The notes beneath the pieces are model-generated. The model was not told the origin of the DNA, made no database searches, and saw nothing but the letters and a program-made list of their open reading frames with translations. A program made the translations under genes and the position numbers. A stretch of 64,000 nt of DNA, taken from Corynebacterium glyciniphilum AJ 3170 (GTDB lineage: Bacteria > Actinomycetota > Actinomycetes > Mycobacteriales > Mycobacteriaceae). Shown in pieces: positions 20,719 to 28,441 of the stretch; the stretch's first letter is position 1; every line of letters begins with the position of its first letter. Location: NCBI RefSeq assembly GCF_000626675.1, contig NZ_CP006842.1:868001-932000 (forward strand), given 5' to 3'.

Positions 20719-21306
20719 GTTGGTTTTCGGTGTCAGGTGCACTTTTTCTCCGCCGGGGCTGCTGAGCCCGAGATACTCGACGGCGGTGTCGCCACCGGCA
20801 CCGAACCAGTGGGGGACCGTGCACTCGAACTCCGCGACCTCACCGGGGTTGATCAGGTACTCCTGGCCATCGAGGACCAGTCGCAGGGTTCCAGCCAGGA
20901 CGAATACCCATTCTCTGCCGGGGTGGCTGTGCTGACGGGGTGCTTTTTCGGGCCGTCGGTCGGCGGCGACGCCTGGGATCACGTGTTTGAATGCGATCAC
21001 CCCTTGCTCCCCGTCTCCGCCGAGACGCAGGTGTACCGCGCCGCCGCGGTACAACGGGCGGATGTCGATCCGGGGATCCCCGGTCTGTGGGGCGCCGACC
21101 AGGTCGTCGAGTGCCACGCGGTACAGCCGGGCGAGGGGCATGAGTAGCTCCAGGGTGGGGCGCCGGCCGCCGTTCTCCAGCCGCGACAGGGTGCTGCGGG
21201 AGATGCCTGTGGCCTCGGCGGCGTCGGCGATGGTCATTGCGAGCTGCTGTCTCGTGGCGCGCAGGCGTGCGCCGACCTGGTCGAGATCGTCCACGTTGCT
21301 GTCCAT
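20716..21306 (-). CDS. XRE-family regulator with cupin domain
   Basis: This 196-residue protein has an N-terminal helix-turn-helix (about 8-65, with LAMTIADAAEATGISRSTLSRLENG) and a C-terminal cupin (about 110-190, with HSHPGREWVFVLAGTLRLVLDG and an INPGEVAEF turn). This class binds a small ligand in the cupin and represses nearby genes. The start is uncertain: ATG 21306 was chosen for the distance to the helix-turn-helix, but ATG 21324 or GTG 21333 are possible. It is divergent from dnaE2 and reads towards metQNI. The ligand is unknown. Confidence 0.85.
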   Translation of the reverse strand: MDSNVDDLDQVGARLRATRQQLAMTIADAAEATGISRSTLSRLENGGRRPTLELLMPLARLYRVALDDLVGAPQTGDPRIDIRPLYRGGAVHLRLGGDGEQGVIAFKHVIPGVAADRRPEKAPRQHSHPGREWVFVLAGTLRLVLDGQEYLINPGEVAEFECTVPHWFGAGGDTAVEYLGLSSPGGEKVHLTPKTN

Positions 21307-21339
21307 GTCTACAGAGTGTGCCATGTCCGGCACGTGCGC

Positions 21340-21345
21340 TAGTAT
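21340..21345 (+). promoter_or_regulatory. -10 element of leaderless dnaE2
   Basis: TAGTAT lies seven bases before the dnaE2 ATG and shares its last T with the LexA box. Repressor and polymerase therefore compete for the same DNA. Confidence 0.65.
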
Positions 21346-21360
21346 CGAACATATGTTCAG
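21345..21360 (+). promoter_or_regulatory. LexA (SOS) box overlapping the dnaE2 start codon
   Basis: TCGAACATATGTTCAG matches the LexA consensus TCGAAC-N4-GTTCGA except for the last two bases. The dnaE2 ATG (21353-21355) lies inside the box. The box also sits in the short gap to the divergent XRE-cupin gene. Confidence 0.88.
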
Positions 21361-24300
21361 TAACGGTCGAGCGCTTAGCTGGTCGCGCCTGGAACGCATC
21401 CTCTCTGGTATCGACGTCGGGCCACTGCGGATCGTCGGGGAAAGCTCCGGTACATCCGTCGGTGCCGCTGTTCCGGGTGTCCGGTCCGCCACCGCTTTCG
21501 CCGAATTGCATGCTGCCGGGTCCTACAACTTCCTCCACGGTGCCAGCGATCCCGAGGACTACGTGGCGGCAGCGGTGGACCTGGGACTCACAGCTCTCGC
21601 CGTGGTCGACCGGGATGGTCTCTACGGGGCGGCCCGGCTGGCCACTGCCGCTGCAGAGGCCGCTTTGCCCACGGTCTTCGGCGCGGAGCTCTCCGTCTTC
21701 GGCACTGATTCGGCGCCCTTGACCGTTCTCTGCCGTGGTCAGGAGGGGTACAGGCGACTCTCACGCACGATCACCGATGCCCGTATGGCCCGTCGAGACA
21801 AGGACGCAGCGGACTATCCGTCGCTGCGGGAGCTCGCAGACTCCGCTGACGGACGCTGGTACGTCCTTATCGATCACCAGCATCTGCCCCGGGCAACGGA
21901 GATCATCAAGGCGTTTGGCGTGCATGCCTGCCTGGTGGAACTGGGGCAGACCATGAGGCCGGCGGATGTCGACCGGAACCAGGCACTACACGACCTTGCC
22001 CTGGCTCACGGGGTGACCGAGATCATCTCCACTGCCGCGACCTGTGCCACCCCACCTCAGGCACGCCTCGCCGGAGCGAAAGCCGCCCTGTACGCACGGG
22101 AGGACGTCTACGCCGCCACACCCCGGACCCACCCCCTCGGCGGAACCTGGCTGCGCTCTGGCGATGAGATGGTCTCCCTGGCCGGGGACTGTGACTGGAT
22201 TGTCGCAGCTGTCGACGCCAGTGTGCGTGTCGCCGAGGAATGCGCCTTCACTCTCAACCTCATCGCACCTCAGCTGCCGCATTTCCCGGTGGGGGGCGGG
22301 CACACCGAAATGAGCTGGCTGCGTACGTTGACGACCAAGGGCGCGGAGAAACGCTACGGCACCAGGGATGAAAACCCGAAAGCCTGGACGACCATTGACC
22401 ATGAACTGGGAATCATCGAGTCGCTGGGGTTCCCCGGTTATTTCCTCATCGTCCATGAGATCGTCAGCTTCTGCCATAAGAGCAACATCTTCTGCCAGGG
22501 GCGGGGCTCGGCGGCGAACTCCGCAGTCTGTTTCGCTCTGGGTATCACCAATGTCGATGCCGTCGGGCAGGACCTGCTCTTCGAACGCTTCCTGTCGCCG
22601 GAACGGGACGGACCACCGGACATCGACCTCGACATCGAGTCCGGCCGCCGCGAGGAGGCGATCCAGCATGTCTACGCCCGGTACGGTCGTGACAATGCGG
22701 CCCAGGTCGCCAATGTCATCAGTTACCGGCGGAAAGGAGCACTGCGCGACGCCGCCCGGGCCCTCGGATACGATCCGGGCCGTGTCGACGCGTGGTCCCG
22801 TCGGTTGGAGGAACCACCGGAGCCGGTGACGTCCCTGGCGGATTCATTGAAAGGCCAGCCCCGTCACCTGGGGATCCACTCCGGCGGGATGGTTATCTGT
22901 GACCGGGCCATTGCCGACGTTGTCCCCACCGAATGGGCACGCATGGCGGACCGTTCCGTCCTGCAGTGGGACAAGGACGACTGTGAGGCCGTCGGACTGG
23001 TGAAGTTCGACCTTCTCGGCCTCGGCATGCTCGAGGCGCTGCATCACATCGTTGACCTCATCAAGGAGACCACGGGCGAATATATCGAGCTGTGGAAACT
23101 CCAGCCCACCGACCCGGACGTTTTTGCCATGCTCGCCCGTGCCGACGCCGTGGGGGTCTTCCAGGTGGAGTCCCGCGCGCAGCTCACCACCCTGCCGCGG
23201 CTGAAGCCTGAGGAGTTCTATGACCTGGTCGTCGAGGTCGCGTTGATCCGGCCGGGACCGATCCAGGGTGGTTCGGTGCACCCCTACATCCGCCGACGCA
23301 ACAAGGTGGAGGAGGTCGTCTACGACCCGCCGGAACTCGAAGACGTCCTGAAGCCGGTTCTGGGGCGCACCTACGGCATTCCGCTGTTCCAGGAGCAGCT
23401 GATGCAGATGGCTGTCGCCGTCGCAGGGTTCACCCCCGCCGAGGCCGACAATCTGCGCCGCTCCATGGGATCAAAACGGTCCCCGGAGAAGATGGAGCAG
23501 ATGCGTGGCCGTTTCATCGGTGGTGCCTGCGACCTGCACGGTATTGACCTGAAGGAGGCAGAGAAGCTCTGGCACAAGATCATCGCCTTCGCGTCCTACG
23601 GATTCCCGGAGTCACATGCACAGTCCTTCGCCTCCCTGGTGTACTTCTCCGCCTGGTTCAAGTACCACTATCCCGCCGAGTTCTGTGTGGGCCTGCTGCG
23701 TTCCCAGCCGATGGGATTCTATTCGCCGCAGTCACTGGTCGCCGATGCCCGGCGACACGGTGTCGGCGTACGACCGGTGGACATCAACGCCTCGCTGGTC
23801 GAGGCCACCGTGGAAGACGGTGACATTCGCCTCGGTCTGGGCTCGGTGAAAGGGATCGGGAAGGAGGCCGCGGATCGGCTGGTGAATGCACGCTTGGACC
23901 GCGGATCCGACTTCACCGAGATCGCCGACCTGTCACGCGAAGCCGGCCTCACCGTGGACGAGGTGTCTGCTCTGGCGCGGGCAGGAGCCTGCGACAGTCT
24001 GGGGCTCACCCGTCGGCAGGCGCTGTGGGCTGCCGGGATCGCAGCCACTGAGCGCGCCGGGATGCTGCCTGGAACCTCCACGGTCTCCACCCCCGCGTTG
24101 CCCGGGATGAGTGCCTTCGAACTGGCCGCGGCGGACGTCTCCGCCACCGGGGTTACCGCTGACGGTCACCCGGTCCGACTGCTGCGGGCTCGTCTGGACG
24201 CCTGGCCGGGAAACTTCCCGGTGGTGCCGGCGTCCTCATTGCTGTCGGTGGAGAACGGACGACGCATCCTCGTCGCGGGGGTGGTGACCCACCGTCAACG

Positions 24301-24538
24301 TCCGATGACCGCCGGTGGGGTGACCTTTCTGGGGATGGAGGATGAGACCGGCCTGGTCAACGTGATGGTGTCCCCAGGGCTGTGGCGGGCGCAGCGGAAG
24401 GTGGCGACCACGGCGCGCATGCTCATGGTCAGGGGCATCGCCCAGAACGCCGGCGGTGCGGTGACCATCGCCGCCGATGCACTCGAACCCCTGGAAATGG
24501 CCGATGTCCTGGCATCCTCATCCCGGGATTTCCGGTGA
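21353..24538 (+). CDS. dnaE2: Error-prone DNA polymerase III alpha subunit DnaE2
   Basis: This 1061-residue enzyme is the C-family polymerase of the SOS mutasome. It copies past DNA lesions with ImuA' and ImuB. The PHP domain comes first but has lost the usual HxH metal pair (ELHAAGS). The catalytic aspartates are D423, D425 and D427 in PDIDLDIE. A helix-hairpin-helix region and an OB fold near the end (ILVAGVVTHRQRP and GGVTFLGMEDETG) complete the family layout. The ATG at 21353 is supported by the -10 element and LexA box; the open frame starts earlier but has no similarity there. Confidence 0.95.
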   Translation: MFSNGRALSWSRLERILSGIDVGPLRIVGESSGTSVGAAVPGVRSATAFAELHAAGSYNFLHGASDPEDYVAAAVDLGLTALAVVDRDGLYGAARLATAAAEAALPTVFGAELSVFGTDSAPLTVLCRGQEGYRRLSRTITDARMARRDKDAADYPSLRELADSADGRWYVLIDHQHLPRATEIIKAFGVHACLVELGQTMRPADVDRNQALHDLALAHGVTEIISTAATCATPPQARLAGAKAALYAREDVYAATPRTHPLGGTWLRSGDEMVSLAGDCDWIVAAVDASVRVAEECAFTLNLIAPQLPHFPVGGGHTEMSWLRTLTTKGAEKRYGTRDENPKAWTTIDHELGIIESLGFPGYFLIVHEIVSFCHKSNIFCQGRGSAANSAVCFALGITNVDAVGQDLLFERFLSPERDGPPDIDLDIESGRREEAIQHVYARYGRDNAAQVANVISYRRKGALRDAARALGYDPGRVDAWSRRLEEPPEPVTSLADSLKGQPRHLGIHSGGMVICDRAIADVVPTEWARMADRSVLQWDKDDCEAVGLVKFDLLGLGMLEALHHIVDLIKETTGEYIELWKLQPTDPDVFAMLARADAVGVFQVESRAQLTTLPRLKPEEFYDLVVEVALIRPGPIQGGSVHPYIRRRNKVEEVVYDPPELEDVLKPVLGRTYGIPLFQEQLMQMAVAVAGFTPAEADNLRRSMGSKRSPEKMEQMRGRFIGGACDLHGIDLKEAEKLWHKIIAFASYGFPESHAQSFASLVYFSAWFKYHYPAEFCVGLLRSQPMGFYSPQSLVADARRHGVGVRPVDINASLVEATVEDGDIRLGLGSVKGIGKEAADRLVNARLDRGSDFTEIADLSREAGLTVDEVSALARAGACDSLGLTRRQALWAAGIAATERAGMLPGTSTVSTPALPGMSAFELAAADVSATGVTADGHPVRLLRARLDAWPGNFPVVPASSLLSVENGRRILVAGVVTHRQRPMTAGGVTFLGMEDETGLVNVMVSPGLWRAQRKVATTARMLMVRGIAQNAGGAVTIAADALEPLEMADVLASSSRDFR

Positions 24539-24558
24539 CGGTCGGTACCGCCACCACA

Positions 24559-24592
24559 GGAAGTGTTACCACTTTCCGGTGGTAACACTTCC
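24559..24592. repeat. Palindrome copy 1 (AAGTGTTACC-N10-GGTAACACTT)
   Basis: Perfect arms of 14 bases enclose a 6-base loop between the converging dnaE2 and DUF559-like genes. The core AAGTGTTACC-N10-GGTAACACTT (24561-24590) recurs with the same 10-base spacing at 26852-26881. It may be a bidirectional terminator or a protein-binding site. Confidence 0.85.
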
Positions 24593-24606
24593 GGAGGTCG
24601 CATGGT

Positions 24607-25698
24607 CTACCGCTGGCTGCGTCGTTGTTCGCACAGACGAATCCCGTCCAGCACCGTTGTCTGGAGCAACTCACGGTCCTTCAGATGTCCCCATGTGAGC
24701 CTCAGGACATGCCAATCCAGGTTGCCGAGCTCCGTGTTGACACGGGAGTCACGGTCACGCGTGCTCACCGCCAGATGTCCGGAGCCGTCGTACTGGAACG
24801 CCAGTTTCAGGTTCGTACAGCCGAGGTCAAGCCGTGCCACGATACGTTCCGGTCCGGTCGGCCCACCGTGGACCGGGTCGGACACTGAGCCGTCGGCGTG
24901 GACGACGAGCTGACTCGTGAACTCCTCCGTCGTCACCGTTGCGGCAGTCGACCGGACCATGAGCCGCATCAGCGTTTCCGGTGGGGAATCGGCACCCCGG
25001 TCACAGAATCCGACGACAGTGCGCAGAAAATCCTGGTTGATGTGGTGGGCGCAGGCTGCGGGGAGGTCCTCCGGGTCGATCCTGAACGTCCTGCACAGAC
25101 TGTCGATGAGCTGTACCGCGCGGACGCCGTTGTCGCTCAGCCCGGTGCCGCGGAGCACCTGCCAGCTGTGGCCCTCGCCGAGAACGGACTGCAGACAGTG
25201 GATGAGCGTGAGAATCGGCGGTGTGACCTGAAGATGCGGAAAATGCGGGTCAGTCTGCACAGCAGGTATCGCGAGGAGCTGGCGGGTCCGTCGACGCCGT
25301 GACACATCCTCCGGCCCGAGGGCGTGACGGGTCACACCAGAGGTCAGAGCGCAGGTGTCTGCATTGTCGACGAAGTACTCCAGACCCCACTGTGCCGCGG
25401 CGCTCCACTCCGCGAGCGTCCACGACGGCCGACGGATGTGCAGCAGGCGCGAACGGGTCAGTGCATCCAGGTCGTAGCGGGTATGGCGGGGATGGGTGGA
25501 GGCGCCGAGAGCCACGTCGCGGTCCTCCCGCAGACAGGAGCGGGGGACATGGAGTCCCTGTAGTGTCACCCATTCGCCGTCCTCCTGTCCCGGCGGCCTC
25601 TTGTCTGCGGTGACTGGTACCGGACGCCATGTCATCTGCTCCGGTGGTGTCCAGTTCCGTCGAATATGTTCATCCAGTGCCGTGCCCTGGTACGCCAC
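24607..25698 (-). CDS. DUF559-like protein with PD-(D/E)xK nuclease-type C-terminus
   Basis: This 363-residue protein has a C-terminal segment of the DUF559/Vsr type, including RLDLGCTNLKLAFQYDGSGH, then an RDRDSR turn and the ending NLDWHVLRLTWGHL. This is the usual order of a restriction-endonuclease-like fold. In related proteins the central motif reads EYDG; here it is QYDG, so catalysis may be altered. The N-terminal two thirds (with RRRTRQLLAIPAV) resemble AbiEi/DUF559 regulators only weakly. The start is uncertain (25698 or 25635). The gene is divergent from a ParA-like ATPase across three 10-bp repeats. Confidence 0.72.
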   Translation of the reverse strand: MAYQGTALDEHIRRNWTPPEQMTWRPVPVTADKRPPGQEDGEWVTLQGLHVPRSCLREDRDVALGASTHPRHTRYDLDALTRSRLLHIRRPSWTLAEWSAAAQWGLEYFVDNADTCALTSGVTRHALGPEDVSRRRRTRQLLAIPAVQTDPHFPHLQVTPPILTLIHCLQSVLGEGHSWQVLRGTGLSDNGVRAVQLIDSLCRTFRIDPEDLPAACAHHINQDFLRTVVGFCDRGADSPPETLMRLMVRSTAATVTTEEFTSQLVVHADGSVSDPVHGGPTGPERIVARLDLGCTNLKLAFQYDGSGHLAVSTRDRDSRVNTELGNLDWHVLRLTWGHLKDRELLQTTVLDGIRLCEQRRSQR

Positions 25699-25724
25699 GT
25701 CCCCGCGCCCTCTCCCCGTTTTTT

Positions 25725-25754
25725 CGTGAAATCACGTGAAATCACGTGAAATCC
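25725..25754. repeat. Three tandem 10-bp repeats in a divergent promoter region
   Basis: CGTGAAATCA occurs twice in tandem, followed by CGTGAAATCC. The junctions form the palindrome TCACGTGA. The array lies 27 bases before the DUF559-like start and 93 bases before the ParA-like start. It looks like an iteron-type operator for the gene pair. Confidence 0.75.
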
Positions 25755-25847
25755 CCTCCGACAGCGAAGACTACCAGTTACCCTCGTTGCCAGGACCGGG
25801 ACGACAAGGGGGTCCGGCCTGAACACCACACAGGGGGATTTTCATCT

Positions 25848-26816
25848 ATGACCGTACCTGCACACGCACCGGCACAGATCGACGGACTCGACGCATCCGC
25901 CATGGTCGGCGCGGTATCTGCCGCCCTTCCGTCGGGGTGGCGCCGCCTGGTCCACCGGGTTTCCGGTGGACGGGTGAATCCGGGGGAGTCGACTGGTCAG
26001 GCCGCCGAGCGGGAGGTGCTGGAACGTATCCGCACACCGTTGCGCGGCGACTACCGGATCGCGGTCCTCAGTCTCAAGGGTGGTGTGGGGAAGACGACCA
26101 CCACCGTCGCCCTCGGCGGGACGTTCGCCTCGTTACGCGGTGACCGGGTGATCGCCGTGGACGCCAACCCTGATCTCGGAACGTTGGCACGGCGGGTCGT
26201 GGACGACTCCTCCGCTGCCGCTCCGACTGTCCGGGATCTGCTGGAGCTCCCCGACGCGTCGCGGTACCCACAGGTCAGGTCGTGCACGAGTCAGGCGCAG
26301 AGCAGACTGGAGGTCATCGGCTCGGACCGGGACCCGGCTGTCTCGGAGGCGTTCAGTGAATCCGACTACCGTCGTGCCGTGGATATCCTGCAACACCACT
26401 ACAACATCATTCTCACGGACTGCGGCACCGGCCTGATGCACTCGGCCATGACCGGGGTGCTGGACCTGGCGCACATGCTGGTCCTGGTCACGTCCCCGGC
26501 ACTGGACGGCGCGAGATCGGCGGAAGCGACGTTGGACTGGCTCGACCACCACGGTCACGGGGATCTGGTGGCTAACGCTGTGGTCGTGGTGTCCGGCGCG
26601 CATCCGGGGCAGGCTGCCGTAGACCCGGAGGTCCTCGTCTCCCATTTCTCGGCGAGGACGCGGGCGGTCCGGGGTGTCCCGTTCGACCGGCACCTGTCGG
26701 AGGGCGGCGTGGTCGACCTGGACCGGTTGGCCCCGGCGACCTTCCGTGCCTACCGGGAACTTGCGGCGACGGTGGCGGAGGATTTCGCCAGCTGGCACCG
26801 GCATGCTGCGGTGTAG
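25848..26816 (+). CDS. MinD/ParA-like P-loop ATPase
   Basis: This 322-residue protein has a deviant Walker A, KGGVGKTT (77-84), then VDANPDLGTL (switch region) and the Walker B-like NIILTDCGTGL. It belongs to the actinobacterial MinD/ParA group that also includes ATPases near type VII secretion genes. No ParB or ESX gene is visible here. The ATG at 25848 is preceded by AGGGGGA nine bases upstream. It is divergent from a DUF559-like gene, and the palindrome lies 35 bases after its stop. The role is unknown: partition, positioning or a defence-type function are all possible. Confidence 0.82.
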   Translation: MTVPAHAPAQIDGLDASAMVGAVSAALPSGWRRLVHRVSGGRVNPGESTGQAAEREVLERIRTPLRGDYRIAVLSLKGGVGKTTTTVALGGTFASLRGDRVIAVDANPDLGTLARRVVDDSSAAAPTVRDLLELPDASRYPQVRSCTSQAQSRLEVIGSDRDPAVSEAFSESDYRRAVDILQHHYNIILTDCGTGLMHSAMTGVLDLAHMLVLVTSPALDGARSAEATLDWLDHHGHGDLVANAVVVVSGAHPGQAAVDPEVLVSHFSARTRAVRGVPFDRHLSEGGVVDLDRLAPATFRAYRELAATVAEDFASWHRHAAV

Positions 26817-26851
26817 GCTCCGGGCCGGTGCGTCGGCCCCGGGGGTCGTCG

Positions 26852-26881
26852 AAGTGTTACCGGTTTGTCGTGGTAACACTT
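26852..26881. repeat. Palindrome copy 2 (AAGTGTTACC-N10-GGTAACACTT)
   Basis: Both 10-base arms are identical to copy 1 at 24561-24590 and the spacer is again ten bases, but the spacer sequence differs. A third half-site, GGTAACACTTCCGG (26923-26936), lies 41 bases further on and matches the right end of copy 1 over 14 bases. Confidence 0.85.
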
Positions 26882-26964
26882 TTCGTGACCTGCAGTTTTC
26901 CCGCGACAGCTCTCGCCGACACGGTAACACTTCCGGGGGAGCCGTCCCCGGACCCCACCTGCAC

Positions 26965-28320
26965 CTAGAACCGCCCGCAGTTACTGGGCGCGGGCCGATC
27001 ATTGAAGCGGTCCACCATGTAGCTCATCGCAGGCCCGGCGTTGGTGAGCATCGGCACCGCGTGGTTGATCGCGGACTTCGGGAGGATCGACGGCAACGGA
27101 TCGGTGACGAACTGGACGGTGCCGCCAGCCTCGCAGTACCGTGCGGCGGTCTCGCGGGCCTGACCCCAGGGGATGGTGTCGTCGTTCTTACCGTTGGCGA
27201 TCATGAGGGGGGCGTTGAGATCGGTGTAGGCGGAAGCCAGTTTGTAGCTCTCCAGGACGCTGCGCAGACGTTCGTCGTCGCGGGCGATCTCGCCGAAGGA
27301 ACGGCCGTCCTTCGTCATCGTGCGGGTGTCGGTCAACCCCCAGCGGACGACAGAGTCACCGATGCAGCGGTCCTTGGTGTCCGCGAGGAATTCTTTGCCG
27401 CGGTCGTTGAAGTACTCGTCCTGCAGAGACGCCAGTTCCGGGTGCCGTTCCATGGCTCCGTTCAGGGCGTAGCCGAGAACCCCGGTGATGGCGTGACGGT
27501 CGACAGCGTCGACGACCTCCAGCAGGTCAGCAGGCGGCGCGCCGGCGAACGTCCCCTTGACGTTGAGTTCCGGGGCGTAGCTCGACGCCATCTCGGCGGC
27601 GGACGCCGCCGACCCGCCGCCCTGTGAGTAGCCGAAGAAGCCGACAGGGGAGTCCGACGGCAGGCCGAGCTGCGACAGCCCGGCCCGGGCGGCGTCGAGA
27701 GTGGCCTGCCCCTGCTCCGGGTTGTTGACGTAGGTGTGCTGACCGGGGGTGCCGAGTCCGATGAGGTCGACGACGACCACGTTCATGCCCAGCGCACTGG
27801 CTGCGGCGTGGAACGGGTATTCGTAGTTGAGGTTGACCGCACCGTTGCCGGTGTCGACCCCGAAAAGCTGGTACGAACTCCTCGACGGTGCACAGATGTC
27901 GCCTGAGCCGCGGGTGCCGGGTGAATAGACCAGGGTGGGGGCGGGCCCTTTGCCGTGCCACGTGCCGGACGCCTTGAGTACGACTCCGCTGGCCGCGACC
28001 CGGTCCCCGTCCTCGGTGGTGGAGGTGTACAGGATCTTCTCCGCGCTACCGGGCCCGTCGGTGCCGGCCAGGTCGAGCAGTTGGGGAGCGTCCTGGGTGC
28101 GGATGACCTCGCCCGGCGTGTCGGGCAGGCTGTCCGGCGGGAGGTAGAAAGGGTCGGAGTCGGTGGTGGCGGGCGCGCCGGCGGGTGGGGGCCAGGAGAT
28201 GCCCGGAATGCTGTCGGAGCCCTGGGCGGCGGCGCCGGTGATGCCCGCTGCGAGGGTGATGACCGTTGCCGTGGAGAGTGCGGTGGCCCGTGTCAGGAGC
28301 CGTCTCGTGAAGTACGTCAT
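26965..28320 (-). CDS. Secreted lipase-family alpha/beta hydrolase
   Basis: This 451-residue protein has a signal peptide (about 1-32, with hydrophobic ALSTATVITLAAG and a cleavage-like AAAQG) and is probably exported. It belongs to the secretory lipase family, with the nucleophile elbow GYSQGGG, an Asp region (MIANGKNDDTIPWGQ) and a final His (INHAVPMLTNAG). Such enzymes cleave lipid esters outside the cell. The ATG at 28320 fits a leaderless transcript. It is divergent from a second esterase gene. Confidence 0.88.
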   Translation of the reverse strand: MTYFTRRLLTRATALSTATVITLAAGITGAAAQGSDSIPGISWPPPAGAPATTDSDPFYLPPDSLPDTPGEVIRTQDAPQLLDLAGTDGPGSAEKILYTSTTEDGDRVAASGVVLKASGTWHGKGPAPTLVYSPGTRGSGDICAPSRSSYQLFGVDTGNGAVNLNYEYPFHAAASALGMNVVVVDLIGLGTPGQHTYVNNPEQGQATLDAARAGLSQLGLPSDSPVGFFGYSQGGGSAASAAEMASSYAPELNVKGTFAGAPPADLLEVVDAVDRHAITGVLGYALNGAMERHPELASLQDEYFNDRGKEFLADTKDRCIGDSVVRWGLTDTRTMTKDGRSFGEIARDDERLRSVLESYKLASAYTDLNAPLMIANGKNDDTIPWGQARETAARYCEAGGTVQFVTDPLPSILPKSAINHAVPMLTNAGPAMSYMVDRFNDRPAPSNCGRF

Positions 28321-28327
28321 ATCGGTC

Positions 28328-28333
28328 AGCTTA
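28328..28333 (-). promoter_or_regulatory. -10 element of leaderless lipase gene
   Basis: TAAGCT on the minus strand lies seven bases before the ATG at 28320. No ribosome site is visible. Confidence 0.5.
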
Positions 28334-28441
28334 TAGGCGCCGACCATCGCTGTTGTCATGTTCAATACAATTCGACAAAAGAACATGGGGACGCGCGTGG
28401 TGTGGTTGCTTCTGAGTGTCCTGACCAGTAGAAATGGGAGG

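Noticed and set aside
24559..26936. The two palindromes considered as insertion-sequence ends
   Set aside because: Each copy is internally symmetric and there is no transposase between them and no visible target duplication.
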